Shown piece by piece: positions 41,923 through 50,062 of a stretch of 64,000 nt of DNA (its first letter is position 1; every line of letters starts with the position of its first letter). The stretch comes from Pelobacter sp. UBA6093 (GTDB lineage: Bacteria > Desulfobacterota > Desulfuromonadia > Desulfuromonadales > Syntrophotaleaceae), in contig DIWZ01000012.1 in NCBI GenBank assembly GCA_002435955.1, positions 81,284 through 145,283 of the forward strand. Direction: 5' to 3'. The notes beneath the pieces are model-generated. The model made no database searches and had not been told where the DNA came from. It saw only the letters and a program-made list of their open reading frames with translations. The position numbers and the translations under genes are program-made.

Positions 41923-42636
41923 ATGACATTGGAGCATCTGCAAAAGAACAAACGCCCGGGCAAGAAACATCAACCGCGCGGGCTGCCCGTTCTGTATGAG
42001 GACAAGGACATCCTCGTGGTGGAGAAACCGGCCGGGCTGTTGACCATCGGCACCGAGCGGGACAAGTCGCGAACGGCCCACTACCTGCTCAATGATTATG
42101 TCCGCAAGGGCAATCCAAAATCGCGAAACAGGGTGTACGTGGTCCATCGCCTGGATCAGGATACATCCGGGATTCTGCTGTTTGCCAAAAGCGAACAGGC
42201 CAAGAAGTTTTTACAGGAGCATTGGGAGCAGACCGACAAGCACTACCTGGCCATCGTTCACGGACAGTTAATGCCCAAAGAAGGCATGATCTCCACCTGT
42301 CTGGTGGAGAATGCCGCACAGCGGGTGTACTCGACCCCGGACGCCGCCAAGGGGAAACTCTCTCATACGGCTTACAAGGTGTTAAAACAGACCAAGGGGT
42401 TCAGCCTGGTGGATATCCATCTCCTTACCGGCCGAAAACACCAGATCCGGGTGCATTTTTCGGAAAATGGTCATCCCATCGTGGGGGACAGGAAATACGG
42501 GCAGGGCGACCATGTGTCAAAGCGGCTCGCCCTGCATGCTCGCTCGATATCCTTTATTCATCCCTACAGCGGCAAACAAATGCATTTCGACACCGGCCTG
42601 CCGGAGGATTTTGCCAGACTGATCGGTAAGATGTAG
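41923..42636 (+). CDS. RluA-family pseudouridine synthase
   Basis: The 237-residue enzyme converts specific uridines in rRNA or tRNA to pseudouridine. The catalytic block VVHRLDQDTSGILLFAKS carries the conserved Asp, and GRKHQIRVHFSENGHPIVGD is the second RluA signature. There is no S4 domain at the N terminus; the protein begins with a basic stretch. Start choice: ATG 41923 is immediately after GGGAGGG, too close, whereas in-frame TTG 41929 has that same site at seven-base spacing and may be the true start. It follows rhlE by 78 bp; both act on RNA. Confidence 0.9.
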   Translation: MTLEHLQKNKRPGKKHQPRGLPVLYEDKDILVVEKPAGLLTIGTERDKSRTAHYLLNDYVRKGNPKSRNRVYVVHRLDQDTSGILLFAKSEQAKKFLQEHWEQTDKHYLAIVHGQLMPKEGMISTCLVENAAQRVYSTPDAAKGKLSHTAYKVLKQTKGFSLVDIHLLTGRKHQIRVHFSENGHPIVGDRKYGQGDHVSKRLALHARSISFIHPYSGKQMHFDTGLPEDFARLIGKM

Positions 42637-42698
42637 CCCGTTTCCTGCTCTGTCACCCCGGCCCGTGGTTGAAGTTATCTCTTCCGATATACAGCTGG

Positions 42699-42977
42699 TT
42701 ATTGGCCAGGTTCCATCGCCTCGTCGAACTTTTCCCCGGCTTCCTCAGCAGGACCTTGGGGGTCGAGTGCATCCTTGGTGTCTTCTACCGTCTGATCGAA
42801 TTGTTCCCCGGCTTTCTCAGCAGGACCTTGGGGGTTGAGTGCATCCTTGGTGTCTTCTACCGTTTGATCGAGTTGTTCGCCGGCTTTTTCAGCCGGCCCT
42901 TTTTTTTCGCAGGCGACCAGGGGAACCGTCATAAGTCCTATCAACAGGCCTGCTAACAGCAATTTAAACTTTTTCAT
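42699..42977 (-). CDS. Small lipoprotein with tandem 24-residue repeats
   Basis: The 92-residue lipoprotein has a signal ending in LVAC (lipidated Cys23). The mature part is built of direct repeats: two full 24-residue units (27-50 and 51-74, pattern GPAEKAGEQxDQTVEDTKDA) and a partial third (75-92), encoded by 72-bp tandem repeats at 42756-42899. The units are acidic, helical and proline-bounded, reminiscent of YtxH/entericidin-like envelope proteins. Function unknown. Copy number could change by recombination without losing frame. Confidence 0.8.
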   Translation of the reverse strand: MKKFKLLLAGLLIGLMTVPLVACEKKGPAEKAGEQLDQTVEDTKDALNPQGPAEKAGEQFDQTVEDTKDALDPQGPAEEAGEKFDEAMEPGQ

Positions 42978-43071
42978 GGTGTGCCTCCCGGATATTTAGT
43001 TGCGCGTCAGTATCTGATATGCGCCTCCACTGAGGGAACAGGGGCGGCGCCGAGTAAAAAAGCATTATTCT

Positions 43072-43776
43072 TTATTTATAATTGGTCTGAACCATATTGC
43101 AAGTCCCGGCGGATTTTTCGGCCACCCAGACGGCATGGCGATAGCCCCCTCGGCCCGGTCTTTCGCAGCGTACCGTGAATCCGGCGGCGGCGAGGCGACC
43201 TTCGAACCCGGCATCGGGGTTTTCGCCCCAGACGGCAAAGGTGCCGCCGGGTTTGAGGGCGGTGCGGGTGCGATCGATGGCGCGGCTGCCGTAGATCGGG
43301 TCGCCGCGTCGGTCGGTCCTGGGGTGGGGACCACGGTAAAGGTCGAGGATCACCGCGTCAAAGGTCTCGGCGGGTGCCTGGCGGATCAGTTCGGCCACAT
43401 CGGCAATTTTGACTGTTACGCGCGGATCGCTGGCGGCTGCGCCGGTCAGCTCTGCCAGCGGGCCAAGGCACCATTCAAGGATCTTGGCATTGAGCTCGGC
43501 AACGACAACCTGGGCGGTTGCGGGCAGGGCATCAAGCACCGCCCGCAGGGTGATGGCCATGCCCAGCCCGCCGACCAATACATGGGGGCTGGGGTGATTC
43601 CGCAAGCCGCCGCAGCCGAGCTGGCCGAGAGCGATTTCCGAGCGCTGAGCCTTGCTGTTCATCAGCACCTGCGGGCCGACGGTGATGAGATAATCCCCCT
43701 TGCCGCGCTGGCGCAGTTCAAGGATCCCTTCGTCTTCGGTGGTGAAGCGGTCGAGCGTTTTCCAGGGCAGGGCCAT
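43072..43776 (-). CDS. Spermidine synthase-like methyltransferase-fold protein
   Basis: The 234-residue protein has the spermidine-synthase/methyltransferase Rossmann core: VLVGGLGMAITLRAVLDAL (nucleotide-binding glycines), VVVAELNAKILEW, KIADVAELI and FDAVILDLYRGPHP. Length and the LMNSKAQRSEIALGQLG segment fit spermidine-synthase-like proteins lacking the N-terminal tetramerisation domain, many of which are not aminopropyltransferases. Substrate unknown. Monocistronic in appearance, with the ABC-F gene upstream on the same strand. Confidence 0.83.
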   Translation of the reverse strand: MALPWKTLDRFTTEDEGILELRQRGKGDYLITVGPQVLMNSKAQRSEIALGQLGCGGLRNHPSPHVLVGGLGMAITLRAVLDALPATAQVVVAELNAKILEWCLGPLAELTGAAASDPRVTVKIADVAELIRQAPAETFDAVILDLYRGPHPRTDRRGDPIYGSRAIDRTRTALKPGGTFAVWGENPDAGFEGRLAAAGFTVRCERPGRGGYRHAVWVAEKSAGTCNMVQTNYK

Positions 43777-43842
43777 GGCAGTATCCTTACATAAACAGGG
43801 CCCGCTGCCTTCAATTTGACAGGCACCGTCGGCCGTTCCCCG

Positions 43843-45477
43843 TTACAGGGTCAGGCTGGCCTCCCCTTGAAAGTGTTCTTCCCTGATTTTGGCGACTTCG
43901 GCGCTTTCCAGGTATTCGTCAAAGTTCATGGTCCGCTCGATGAAGCCGGCCGGGGTGAATTCGACGATACGGTTGGCCACCGTCGACAGAAACTTGTGGT
44001 CATGGCTGGCGAACAGGATCACTTCCGAGTAGGCGATCAACCCTTCGTTGAGGGCGGTAATCGACTCCAGGTCGAGGTGGTTGGTCGGTTCGTCGAATAC
44101 CAGCACATTGGCTGCGGTGAGCATCATTTTGGCGAGCATGCAACGGACCTTTTCGCCGCCGGACAGAACGCTGGACTGCTTGGTCGCCTCTTCGCCGGAG
44201 AACAACATGCGGCCGAGGAACCCACGGGCGAAGCTCTCCCCTTCGGTGGGGGCGAACTGGCGCAGCCACTCGATGAGGTTCAGGTCGTTTTCGAAGTAGC
44301 GGCGGTTCTCCTTGGGGAAGTAGGCCGGGGTGATGGTAACCCCGAAGCGGAAACTGCCGCTGTCAGGCTCAAGTTCGCCGGCCAGGATCTGGAACAGGGT
44401 GGTCTTGGTCTGGCTGTCGCCGCCGACAAAGGCGATTTTGTCCCCTTTGTTGACAGTCAGGCTGAAATTGTCCAGCACCTTGACCCCGTCAAGGGTTTTG
44501 CTCAGATCCTTGATCTCAAGGATGATGTCGCCGCAGGGGCGTTCCGGCTTGAATACCACAAACGGGTATTTGCGCGAGGAGACGGGCAGGTCTTCGACGG
44601 TGAGCTTTTCGAGCAGTTTCTTGCGCGAGGTAGCCTGCTTGGCCTTGGAAGCATTAGAGCTGAAGCGCTGAATGAACTCCTTGAGGTCGTTGGCCTTTTC
44701 GGTGACCTTGCGGTTCTCTTCCTGCTTCTGTTTCAGCACCAGTTGGCTGGCCTCGTACCAGAAGTCGTAATTGCCGACATACACGGAGATCTTGCCGAAG
44801 TCGATATCGGCCACATGGGTGCAGACCTGGTTGAGAAAGTGGCGGTCATGGGATACGACGATGACCGTGTTCTGGAAGCGGGAGAGAAAATCCTCCAGCC
44901 AGCCGATCGATTTGAGATCGAGATGGTTGGTCGGTTCGTCGAGCAGCAGGATGTCGGGGTTGCCGAACAGGGCCTGGGCCAGCAGTACCCGGACCTTTTC
45001 ACCCCCTTCGAGTTCCTTCATTTTCTTGTGGCGCAGATCCTCGGGGATGCCGAGGCCATTAAGCAGCACCGCCGCTTCCGACTCGGCCTCGTAGCCGTTC
45101 ATTTCGGAGAACTCGGCTTCCAATTCCCCGGAACGGATGCCATCCTCTTCGGTGAACTCCCCTTTGGAATAGATCGCCTCGCGCTCGGCCATTACCTGAT
45201 AGAGACGCTGGTGCCCCATCATCACGGTGTTGAAGACCGTCTCTTCGTCGAAAGCGAAGTGATCCTGGCGCAGCATGGCGATGCGTTGGCCGGAACCGGC
45301 CGAGACCTCGCCCTTATCCGGGTCGATCTCGCCCGCGAGAATTTTCAGGAAGGTTGATTTACCGGCGCCGTTGGCCCCGATGAGGCCATAGCAGTTTCCG
45401 GGGATGAACTTGATATTGACGTCTTTGAAAATGACCCTCTTGCCGTAAGCGAGGGTTACATTGTTGGCGCTGATCAT
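43843..45477 (-). CDS. ABC-F family ATPase (YbiT-like)
   Basis: ABC-F proteins have two ATPase domains, no membrane domain, and act on the ribosome E site as translation factors. The 544-residue sequence starts MISANNVTLAYGKRVIFKDV, has Walker A GANGAGKST and a second, altered loop GGDSQTKTT in the C-terminal domain, signatures LEGGEKVRVLLAQ and LSGGEKVRCMLAK, and the P-site linker between them. It resembles YbiT. The second P-loop (GGDSQTKTT) departs from GxxGxGKS/T, which is noteworthy. ATG 45477 is chosen; the longer frame to 45546 lacks support. Confidence 0.9.
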   Translation of the reverse strand: MISANNVTLAYGKRVIFKDVNIKFIPGNCYGLIGANGAGKSTFLKILAGEIDPDKGEVSAGSGQRIAMLRQDHFAFDEETVFNTVMMGHQRLYQVMAEREAIYSKGEFTEEDGIRSGELEAEFSEMNGYEAESEAAVLLNGLGIPEDLRHKKMKELEGGEKVRVLLAQALFGNPDILLLDEPTNHLDLKSIGWLEDFLSRFQNTVIVVSHDRHFLNQVCTHVADIDFGKISVYVGNYDFWYEASQLVLKQKQEENRKVTEKANDLKEFIQRFSSNASKAKQATSRKKLLEKLTVEDLPVSSRKYPFVVFKPERPCGDIILEIKDLSKTLDGVKVLDNFSLTVNKGDKIAFVGGDSQTKTTLFQILAGELEPDSGSFRFGVTITPAYFPKENRRYFENDLNLIEWLRQFAPTEGESFARGFLGRMLFSGEEATKQSSVLSGGEKVRCMLAKMMLTAANVLVFDEPTNHLDLESITALNEGLIAYSEVILFASHDHKFLSTVANRIVEFTPAGFIERTMNFDEYLESAEVAKIREEHFQGEASLTL

Positions 45478-45570
45478 GGGTGCACTGTTTCCTTTTTCTG
45501 AAAACCTGGATCCGCAGGTTCGGGGTGCATGCAAGTACTGTTGCACCGTCGAATTTCACGGAAGCATGTA

Positions 45571-45602
45571 TAAATAAAAAACCACAGGGGCAATCCTGTG
45601 GT
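45571..45602 (-). terminator. Terminator of the V4R-diguanylate cyclase operon
   Basis: ACCACAGG/CCTGTGGT forms an 8-bp stem, followed on the minus strand by TTTTTTATTTA, 45 bp after the diguanylate cyclase stop codon. Confidence 0.85.
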
Positions 45603-45646
45603 CCACGTATCTGTTCCTTATACCATTTTTGGCCTGCCAGCGGCAA

Positions 45647-46738
45647 TCAGTTTTGGTTTTGCGGAGGTCCCTGTTCCCGGGAAGCCTGATTCGGGATCAA
45701 ATTCTTGCTCCGAAAGGCAGCTGCCGGTGACGATTTCGATGTGTAAACGGTGGTCTTGTTCCGGCCGGAATTTTTTGAAGCATACATGGCCCGGTCGGCG
45801 GTGGTGACAAACTCCGACAGAATCCTGTCACCATGGTTTTCATCAATCTTTCCAAAATCGTCGCTGACGCCAAAGCTGGCGGTTATCTTTATCGGGCCTA
45901 TTTCGGAATCGACCATAGTAGTTGCTTCCAGCTGTCGTCTGAGCCTTTCGGCGACTTCTGCAGCTTCTGTCGCCGGGGTTTCGTAAAGCAGGACGATAAA
46001 CTCTTCCCCGCCATATCGTGCAGGTATGTCGGTGGATCTGAGCACTTCCCTGGTGACTTTGGCAACCTCTTTAAGGACCAGATCCCCATAATTATGCCCA
46101 AACGTATCATTGACTTGTTTGAAGTAGTCAATGTCGAACACCATGATCGACAGAGGCCGTGAATATCGGAGCGCCCTGATGATCGCCTCCTTGGCGAGTC
46201 TGTTGAAATATCGTCGATTGTAGAGGCCGGTAAGGGAATCTGTCAGCGCCAGCTTTCTCATCTTCTCTTTGCTTTTGCGCAGCGTTGCCTCGGTCTGTTT
46301 GCGGATCGCAATTTCGTTAAGCAGATCGGCGTTAACCTTGTTGAGTTCGTTTTCCTTCCTCACAAGCTCCTTTAGTGTCTGGTCGAATTGTATCAGCATG
46401 GCATTGAATGACTCGGAAAACGCCCCCATAAAGTCGACCCGTTGGGTGAGATCCCCGGCAGCGACCATCTTGGTCTGCCATGTCATGTGCCTGAGATTCG
46501 CCTGCAGTGTTTTGAGGGCGCCTCCGATATATCCTGCCAAGGGGACCTGTCTGGACAGATCGCCGTTGGCCGCGGCATAAATAAAATCCCTGAGTACGAT
46601 AAGGTCGGCATGCAGGCGTTGAAGGGAATCGACCGACGCATAGCGGGCCGGGACCTCCGGAGGCGTAGCCGCCATCATGGTGTCCAGCAAAAGCAGAGCA
46701 AGCTCGTCCGCTATATGGCGCTCTTGATCACATGACAT
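45647..46738 (-). CDS. Diguanylate cyclase (GGDEF)
   Basis: The 363-residue protein synthesises cyclic di-GMP. The catalytic GGDEF domain occupies about residues 170-335 (LTDSLTGLYNRRYFNR, FDIDYFKQVNDTFGH) with active-site GGEEF, and RSTD five residues before it matches the inhibitory I-site RxxD, suggesting product feedback. The N-terminal ~130 residues contain HAMP-like helices (AAGDLTQRVDFMGAFSESFN) but no transmembrane segment, then a coiled coil. It follows the V4R gene by 32 bp on the same strand, so the V4R protein may supply the sensory input. Confidence 0.92.
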   Translation of the reverse strand: MSCDQERHIADELALLLLDTMMAATPPEVPARYASVDSLQRLHADLIVLRDFIYAAANGDLSRQVPLAGYIGGALKTLQANLRHMTWQTKMVAAGDLTQRVDFMGAFSESFNAMLIQFDQTLKELVRKENELNKVNADLLNEIAIRKQTEATLRKSKEKMRKLALTDSLTGLYNRRYFNRLAKEAIIRALRYSRPLSIMVFDIDYFKQVNDTFGHNYGDLVLKEVAKVTREVLRSTDIPARYGGEEFIVLLYETPATEAAEVAERLRRQLEATTMVDSEIGPIKITASFGVSDDFGKIDENHGDRILSEFVTTADRAMYASKNSGRNKTTVYTSKSSPAAAFRSKNLIPNQASREQGPPQNQN

Positions 46739-46770
46739 ATTTTCGACCCGGCCAGGTACATAAAGCTGCC

Positions 46771-47289
46771 TTATTGAATGACTTCAGCTTTGAAGCGGCA
46801 CGTTCTGTCTCCGGTGCACCAGCAGTCGATTTCTTCGACCTTGAAGGGGCTGCCGGTAAAACTTTCGAGAATTCCGGCCAGGAACCCCTCGTCATAGGTG
46901 CAGACTTGATCGACGAGTTCCGGCAAGCCGGAACAATCCAGGTCTTCCGAAATAGTCAAGGTCAGGGTTCCCCGTTCCATATCCGCTTCTTCGACGCGCA
47001 ATATGCCGATCCCAAAGTCACGAAGTGTTTCCTGCAGGCGCTTTAAGAAGTCATTGAAGATCTTGATGTCCGAAAGGATATTTTTGAAAAACTCGGTACC
47101 TGCCAGTTTTCCCGCTTCATAAAGAATCTGATCGGTCTTGTCCGTCCCCAGATGCTGTTCCAGGATATCTCTGAAAGTAAAATGCATGAGGCGGTACACT
47201 TCCAGGCGCGTTGATAACCCAAGGTTAGGGCGCCCTTTTTCGATATTTCCCAATAGCTCCCATGCAAACTTGTACTTTCTATCGGTCAT
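46771..47289 (-). CDS. V4R (4-vinyl reductase) domain sensor protein
   Basis: The 172-residue protein is a stand-alone V4R domain: an N-terminal helical part (LGLSTRLEVYRLMHFTFRDI) and the conserved C-terminal GSPFKVEEIDCWCTGDRTCRF. V4R domains bind small hydrocarbons or related ligands and often regulate transcription or signalling. The CWCTGDRTC cysteines are typical. It is the first gene of a probable two-gene operon with a diguanylate cyclase. The start ATG 47289 follows GGGAGTG. Confidence 0.85.
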   Translation of the reverse strand: MTDRKYKFAWELLGNIEKGRPNLGLSTRLEVYRLMHFTFRDILEQHLGTDKTDQILYEAGKLAGTEFFKNILSDIKIFNDFLKRLQETLRDFGIGILRVEEADMERGTLTLTISEDLDCSGLPELVDQVCTYDEGFLAGILESFTGSPFKVEEIDCWCTGDRTCRFKAEVIQ

Positions 47290-47596
47290 GCAAACACTCC
47301 CACGAATTATGTAAAGAAGGTACCAATAATCGAGGCAATATAAAAATAAATAATTTCTTATTTGTCTTCGTTTACAAGTTGAGAGGTATAGCGTGCATGG
47401 TCAGTGCAGGGTGATAAGTAATGATAGGATAACAGGCATTTGTTGAACCTGAATTATTTTCCTGGGGAAAAATCATTGGTCTCTCTTCCTCCGGTTGCGA
47501 TCAGAAAGATAATAGATATTCTTTAAGAAAATGTCTTGAAGGGGAAGGTCCTTTACTCGGACAAATCGCTCCCGCCAGGGATTTCGAGGAGGAAAG
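47290..47596. other. AT-rich divergent intergenic region
   Basis: No gene, repeat or RNA structure is recognised. The first half is markedly AT-rich (e.g. AATATAAAAATAAATAAT) and probably carries the promoters of the V4R operon (minus) and of pagL (plus). Confidence 0.4.
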
Positions 47597-48130
47597 ATGA
47601 AATTTATTTACGTAACGCTGGTACTGATACTTGTCGGTCTGCCGCTTCAGGCCGCTGCCGACGATCCGCAGGTCTTCTACGGAATCGGCAACTGGCAACT
47701 CCTTGGCGCCGAATCCCATTACCTTGATCTGGGCATCGGAGTTTTCGATTTCACTGAAAACAACCGGGGGGATGCTTCGGGGGCCGCGCGTCTCGAATTG
47801 CGTGGCGGCAAAAAACTCGGCTTCATCGGTCCTGCCATCGGCCTGCTCGCCAATACCGACGGTGGCTGGTTCGGCTATGCGGGGCTTTATGCCGACATTG
47901 CCTACAAAAACCTGAGGATCACCCCCCTGCTGTCCGCCGGAGGGTACGAAGAAGGCGACGGCAAAGATCTCGGCGGCACTTTTCAGTTTCGCTCTGTCCT
48001 CAACCTGTCCTGGCAGTTCGCCAATCGTTCCCGCCTCGGTCTGCAAGTGGCGCACATCTCAAACGCCGATCTGCACCGTCACAATCCCGGTGCGGAAGAC
48101 GTTCTGATAACATTCGCCTGGCCCTTTTAA
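47597..48130 (+). CDS. pagL: PagL-type lipid A 3-O-deacylase
   Basis: PagL is an outer-membrane beta-barrel esterase that removes the 3-O acyl chain from lipid A. The 177-residue precursor has a signal peptide (MKFIYVTLVLILVGLPLQAAA), alternating beta-strand patterns, and the C-terminal catalytic block HISNADLHRHNPGAED with the His-Ser pair and a downstream Glu as in the PagL triad. It ends in aromatic FAWPF, typical of barrel proteins. The start is supported by GAGGAGGAAAG. No PhoP-type box was recognised. Confidence 0.88.
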   Translation: MKFIYVTLVLILVGLPLQAAADDPQVFYGIGNWQLLGAESHYLDLGIGVFDFTENNRGDASGAARLELRGGKKLGFIGPAIGLLANTDGGWFGYAGLYADIAYKNLRITPLLSAGGYEEGDGKDLGGTFQFRSVLNLSWQFANRSRLGLQVAHISNADLHRHNPGAEDVLITFAWPF

Positions 48131-48256
48131 GGCCGTTCACCATGGGCGGTATCGTCGAAGCGGAGCAGCGTGAACCGGGGAAGGGGGACATTCATGGCTT
48201 ACGCCGGAGCGATGATATGTCCCCCTTGGGGTGCCGGTTCACTTTGCCTCAGCGCA

Positions 48257-48691
48257 TCAAACGCCTGCGAGCAGGCCGGTGAAGGTGTAGTGGTGATCCT
48301 CCTCGTCGGCCAGTATCTTGTGGAACAGGTCGGCGGTGACAGTGTCCCCCTCATCTTCGGCCTTGGCGATGATCTTTTTGTAGAGCTCGATGGCGCCTTT
48401 TTCCTGTTCGGCGTCGATCCGCAGCATCTCTTCGAGGGCCTCTCCGACGCGAATCGGGGTCGGCTTGGTAGTGGGTTTGCCGTCCAGGTACACCAGCCGC
48501 TCGGCGATGTCCTCGGCATGTTTCATCTCGGCGATGGAAACCTTCTTGATCACGTCCCTGACGGCAAACCCCTGAACCCCGGTCATGAGTACATGCTGCC
48601 ACATGTAGGAGATGGAGACGGAAAGTTCGCGGGATATCGCGTCGTTGAGCATGTCCTTGAGTTCCTGGGATACGGTGTGTGTGGTGGGCAT
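48257..48691 (-). CDS. Ferritin-like (bacterioferritin-type) protein
   Basis: The 144-residue four-helix protein has a ferritin-like di-iron pattern: Glu in AISRELSVSISYMWQH, E-x-x-H in SIAEMKHAEDI, Glu in DAEQEKGAIELY and E-x-x-H in LADEEDHHYTF. This arrangement fits bacterioferritin-related proteins for iron storage or oxidative-stress protection. No haem-ligand methionine assignment is possible by eye. ATG 48691 is chosen after GGAGG with eight-base spacing; the frame is open upstream without a ribosome site. Confidence 0.87.
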   Translation of the reverse strand: MPTTHTVSQELKDMLNDAISRELSVSISYMWQHVLMTGVQGFAVRDVIKKVSIAEMKHAEDIAERLVYLDGKPTTKPTPIRVGEALEEMLRIDAEQEKGAIELYKKIIAKAEDEGDTVTADLFHKILADEEDHHYTFTGLLAGV

Positions 48692-48848
48692 AACGGCATC
48701 CTCCATGTTAGGGTTTTCTGAGCACTCTACCATAGCGCGCCATTTCCACAAGGCACGCGGCGGTCTCATTATGACGGGGAGTTTCAGGGTGGCGGAGCTG
48801 TCTGATTGCCGCATACGCCCGTGGTTCAGGAGAATTGGAGCAAGCTCG

Positions 48849-49502
48849 ATGATTGTCAGGCACGATGATATTTGCTGTCCCTTGTGCAGTTGTAAAGATT
48901 CAACCTTGTTTTTCAAGGATAAAAAACGAACCTATCATAGGTGTGTAAGTTGCAGGTTGGTTTTTGTCCCCAAACGTTTTTGGATTGCTATCGAAGAGGA
49001 ACGGGCAACTTATGATTTGCATGAAAACGATGCAAATGATCGAGGTTATCGCCAATTTCTATCCCGTTTGAGTATTCCATTATTGGAACGGCTTGATAAG
49101 CAACAAAGCGGACTTGACTTTGGTTGTGGTCCTGGTCCGACGCTGTCGATTCTGTTAGAGGAAGAAGGACATTCGGTAGATCTTTATGATCCATTTTATT
49201 TCAATAACTCTTCAGTGTTTAATAAGAAATATGATTTCATATGTGCCACCGAAGTGGTTGAACATCTGCATGATCCGAACAGGGAATTCACCTGCTTGTT
49301 TAATATGTTGAAACGAGGCGGTTGGCTCGGAATTACGACCAAGCTGGTGATCGATGAAGCATGTTTCCGTCGCTGGCACTATATTCGTGACATGACACAT
49401 ATTTGTTTTTATTGTCATGATACGTTTGAATACCTGTCGCGGCGTTTCAATGCCGCCATCGATTTCGTTGCCAGTGATGTGATTTTATTCAACAAGCAGT
49501 AG
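48849..49502 (+). CDS. AT-rich SAM methyltransferase with N-terminal zinc ribbon
   Basis: The 217-residue protein opens with a zinc ribbon (CPLCSC and CVSC pairs) followed by a class I methyltransferase (LDFGCGPGPTLSILLEEEG, DLYDPFYF, FICATEVVEHLHDPNREF). Such zinc-ribbon methyltransferases often modify sugars or small molecules in surface-glycan or natural-product clusters. Base composition is clearly more AT-rich than its neighbours, suggesting horizontal acquisition. It stands alone between a ferritin-like gene and a complete REP palindrome. ATG 48849 has GGAGC eight bases upstream. Substrate unknown. Confidence 0.85.
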   Translation: MIVRHDDICCPLCSCKDSTLFFKDKKRTYHRCVSCRLVFVPKRFWIAIEEERATYDLHENDANDRGYRQFLSRLSIPLLERLDKQQSGLDFGCGPGPTLSILLEEEGHSVDLYDPFYFNNSSVFNKKYDFICATEVVEHLHDPNREFTCLFNMLKRGGWLGITTKLVIDEACFRRWHYIRDMTHICFYCHDTFEYLSRRFNAAIDFVASDVILFNKQ

Positions 49503-49580
49503 GAGCCTGTCGGGGCAAGGAATCTGTCGGACTATCCGGGCCGAATTTACAGCCGGCTCATGGATAGTCCGGCAGGCTCC
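49502..49580. repeat. REP-like palindrome, complete copy with an extra outer arm
   Basis: CTGTCGGACTATCC (49524-49537) and GGATAGTCCGGCAG (49562-49575) form the same palindrome as at 22857 (one changed base), with the conserved centre GGGCCGAATTTACAGCCGG. An additional GGAGCCTGTCGG at 49502-49513 pairs with the flank CGGCAGGCTCC. It lies between the methyltransferase and the cytosine deaminase gene. Confidence 0.9.
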
Positions 49581-49593
49581 AAAAGGAGGATGG

Positions 49594-50031
49594 ATGGATA
49601 AATTCATGCAAGTCGCGATAGAAGAAGCTAAAAAGGGATTAACTGAAAATGGCATACCGGTCGGATCGGTGCTGGTGCTTGACGGTAAAATCATCGGCCG
49701 GGGTCACAATCAGCGGGTTCAGAAGGGAAGTGTCGTATTGCATGCGGAAATGGACTGTCTGGAAAATGCGGGCCGCTTGAAAGCGGCTGATTATAAAAGA
49801 GCGATTCTCTACACTACCCTGTCGCCGTGCGATATGTGCAGCGGCGCAATTCTGCTTTACGGCATTCCCAAGGTGGTGATAGGCGAGAATACAACCTTTC
49901 TGGGGCCCGAAGAATATTTGAAGTCCAAAGGGGTAGAGCTGGAGGTCATGGATAGCCGGGAGTGCAAAGATCTCATGGCAGGATTCATATCGGAAAATCC
50001 TGCACTCTGGAATGAGGATATCGGGGATTGA
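49594..50031 (+). CDS. Cytosine deaminase of the yeast Fcy1 type
   Basis: The 145-residue protein belongs to the zinc-dependent CDA superfamily. Motifs are HAEMDCLENAGRLK (zinc ligand His and catalytic Glu) and TLSPCDMCSGAILLYGIPKV (two zinc cysteines). It aligns over its full length with yeast Fcy1 cytosine deaminase, including GRGHNQRVQKGS and the C-terminal WNEDIGD, so pyrimidine salvage of cytosine to uracil is the likely reaction. This differs from bacterial CodA, an amidohydrolase. Start ATG 49594 follows AAAAGGAGG. It converges on the MscS gene. Confidence 0.88.
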   Translation: MDKFMQVAIEEAKKGLTENGIPVGSVLVLDGKIIGRGHNQRVQKGSVVLHAEMDCLENAGRLKAADYKRAILYTTLSPCDMCSGAILLYGIPKVVIGENTTFLGPEEYLKSKGVELEVMDSRECKDLMAGFISENPALWNEDIGD

Positions 50032-50062
50032 CGGGGCAGGAGTGCGCGCTTTCCACCTGATT

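Noticed and set aside
43816..45357. Long plus-strand open frame (about 510 codons) opposite the ABC-F gene
   Set aside because: It is the antisense of a GC-rich gene whose protein has clear ABC motifs; the antisense frame shows no known family and is a composition artefact. The same applies to long frames opposite the MASE3 kinase, recQ, purB and PBP1A.
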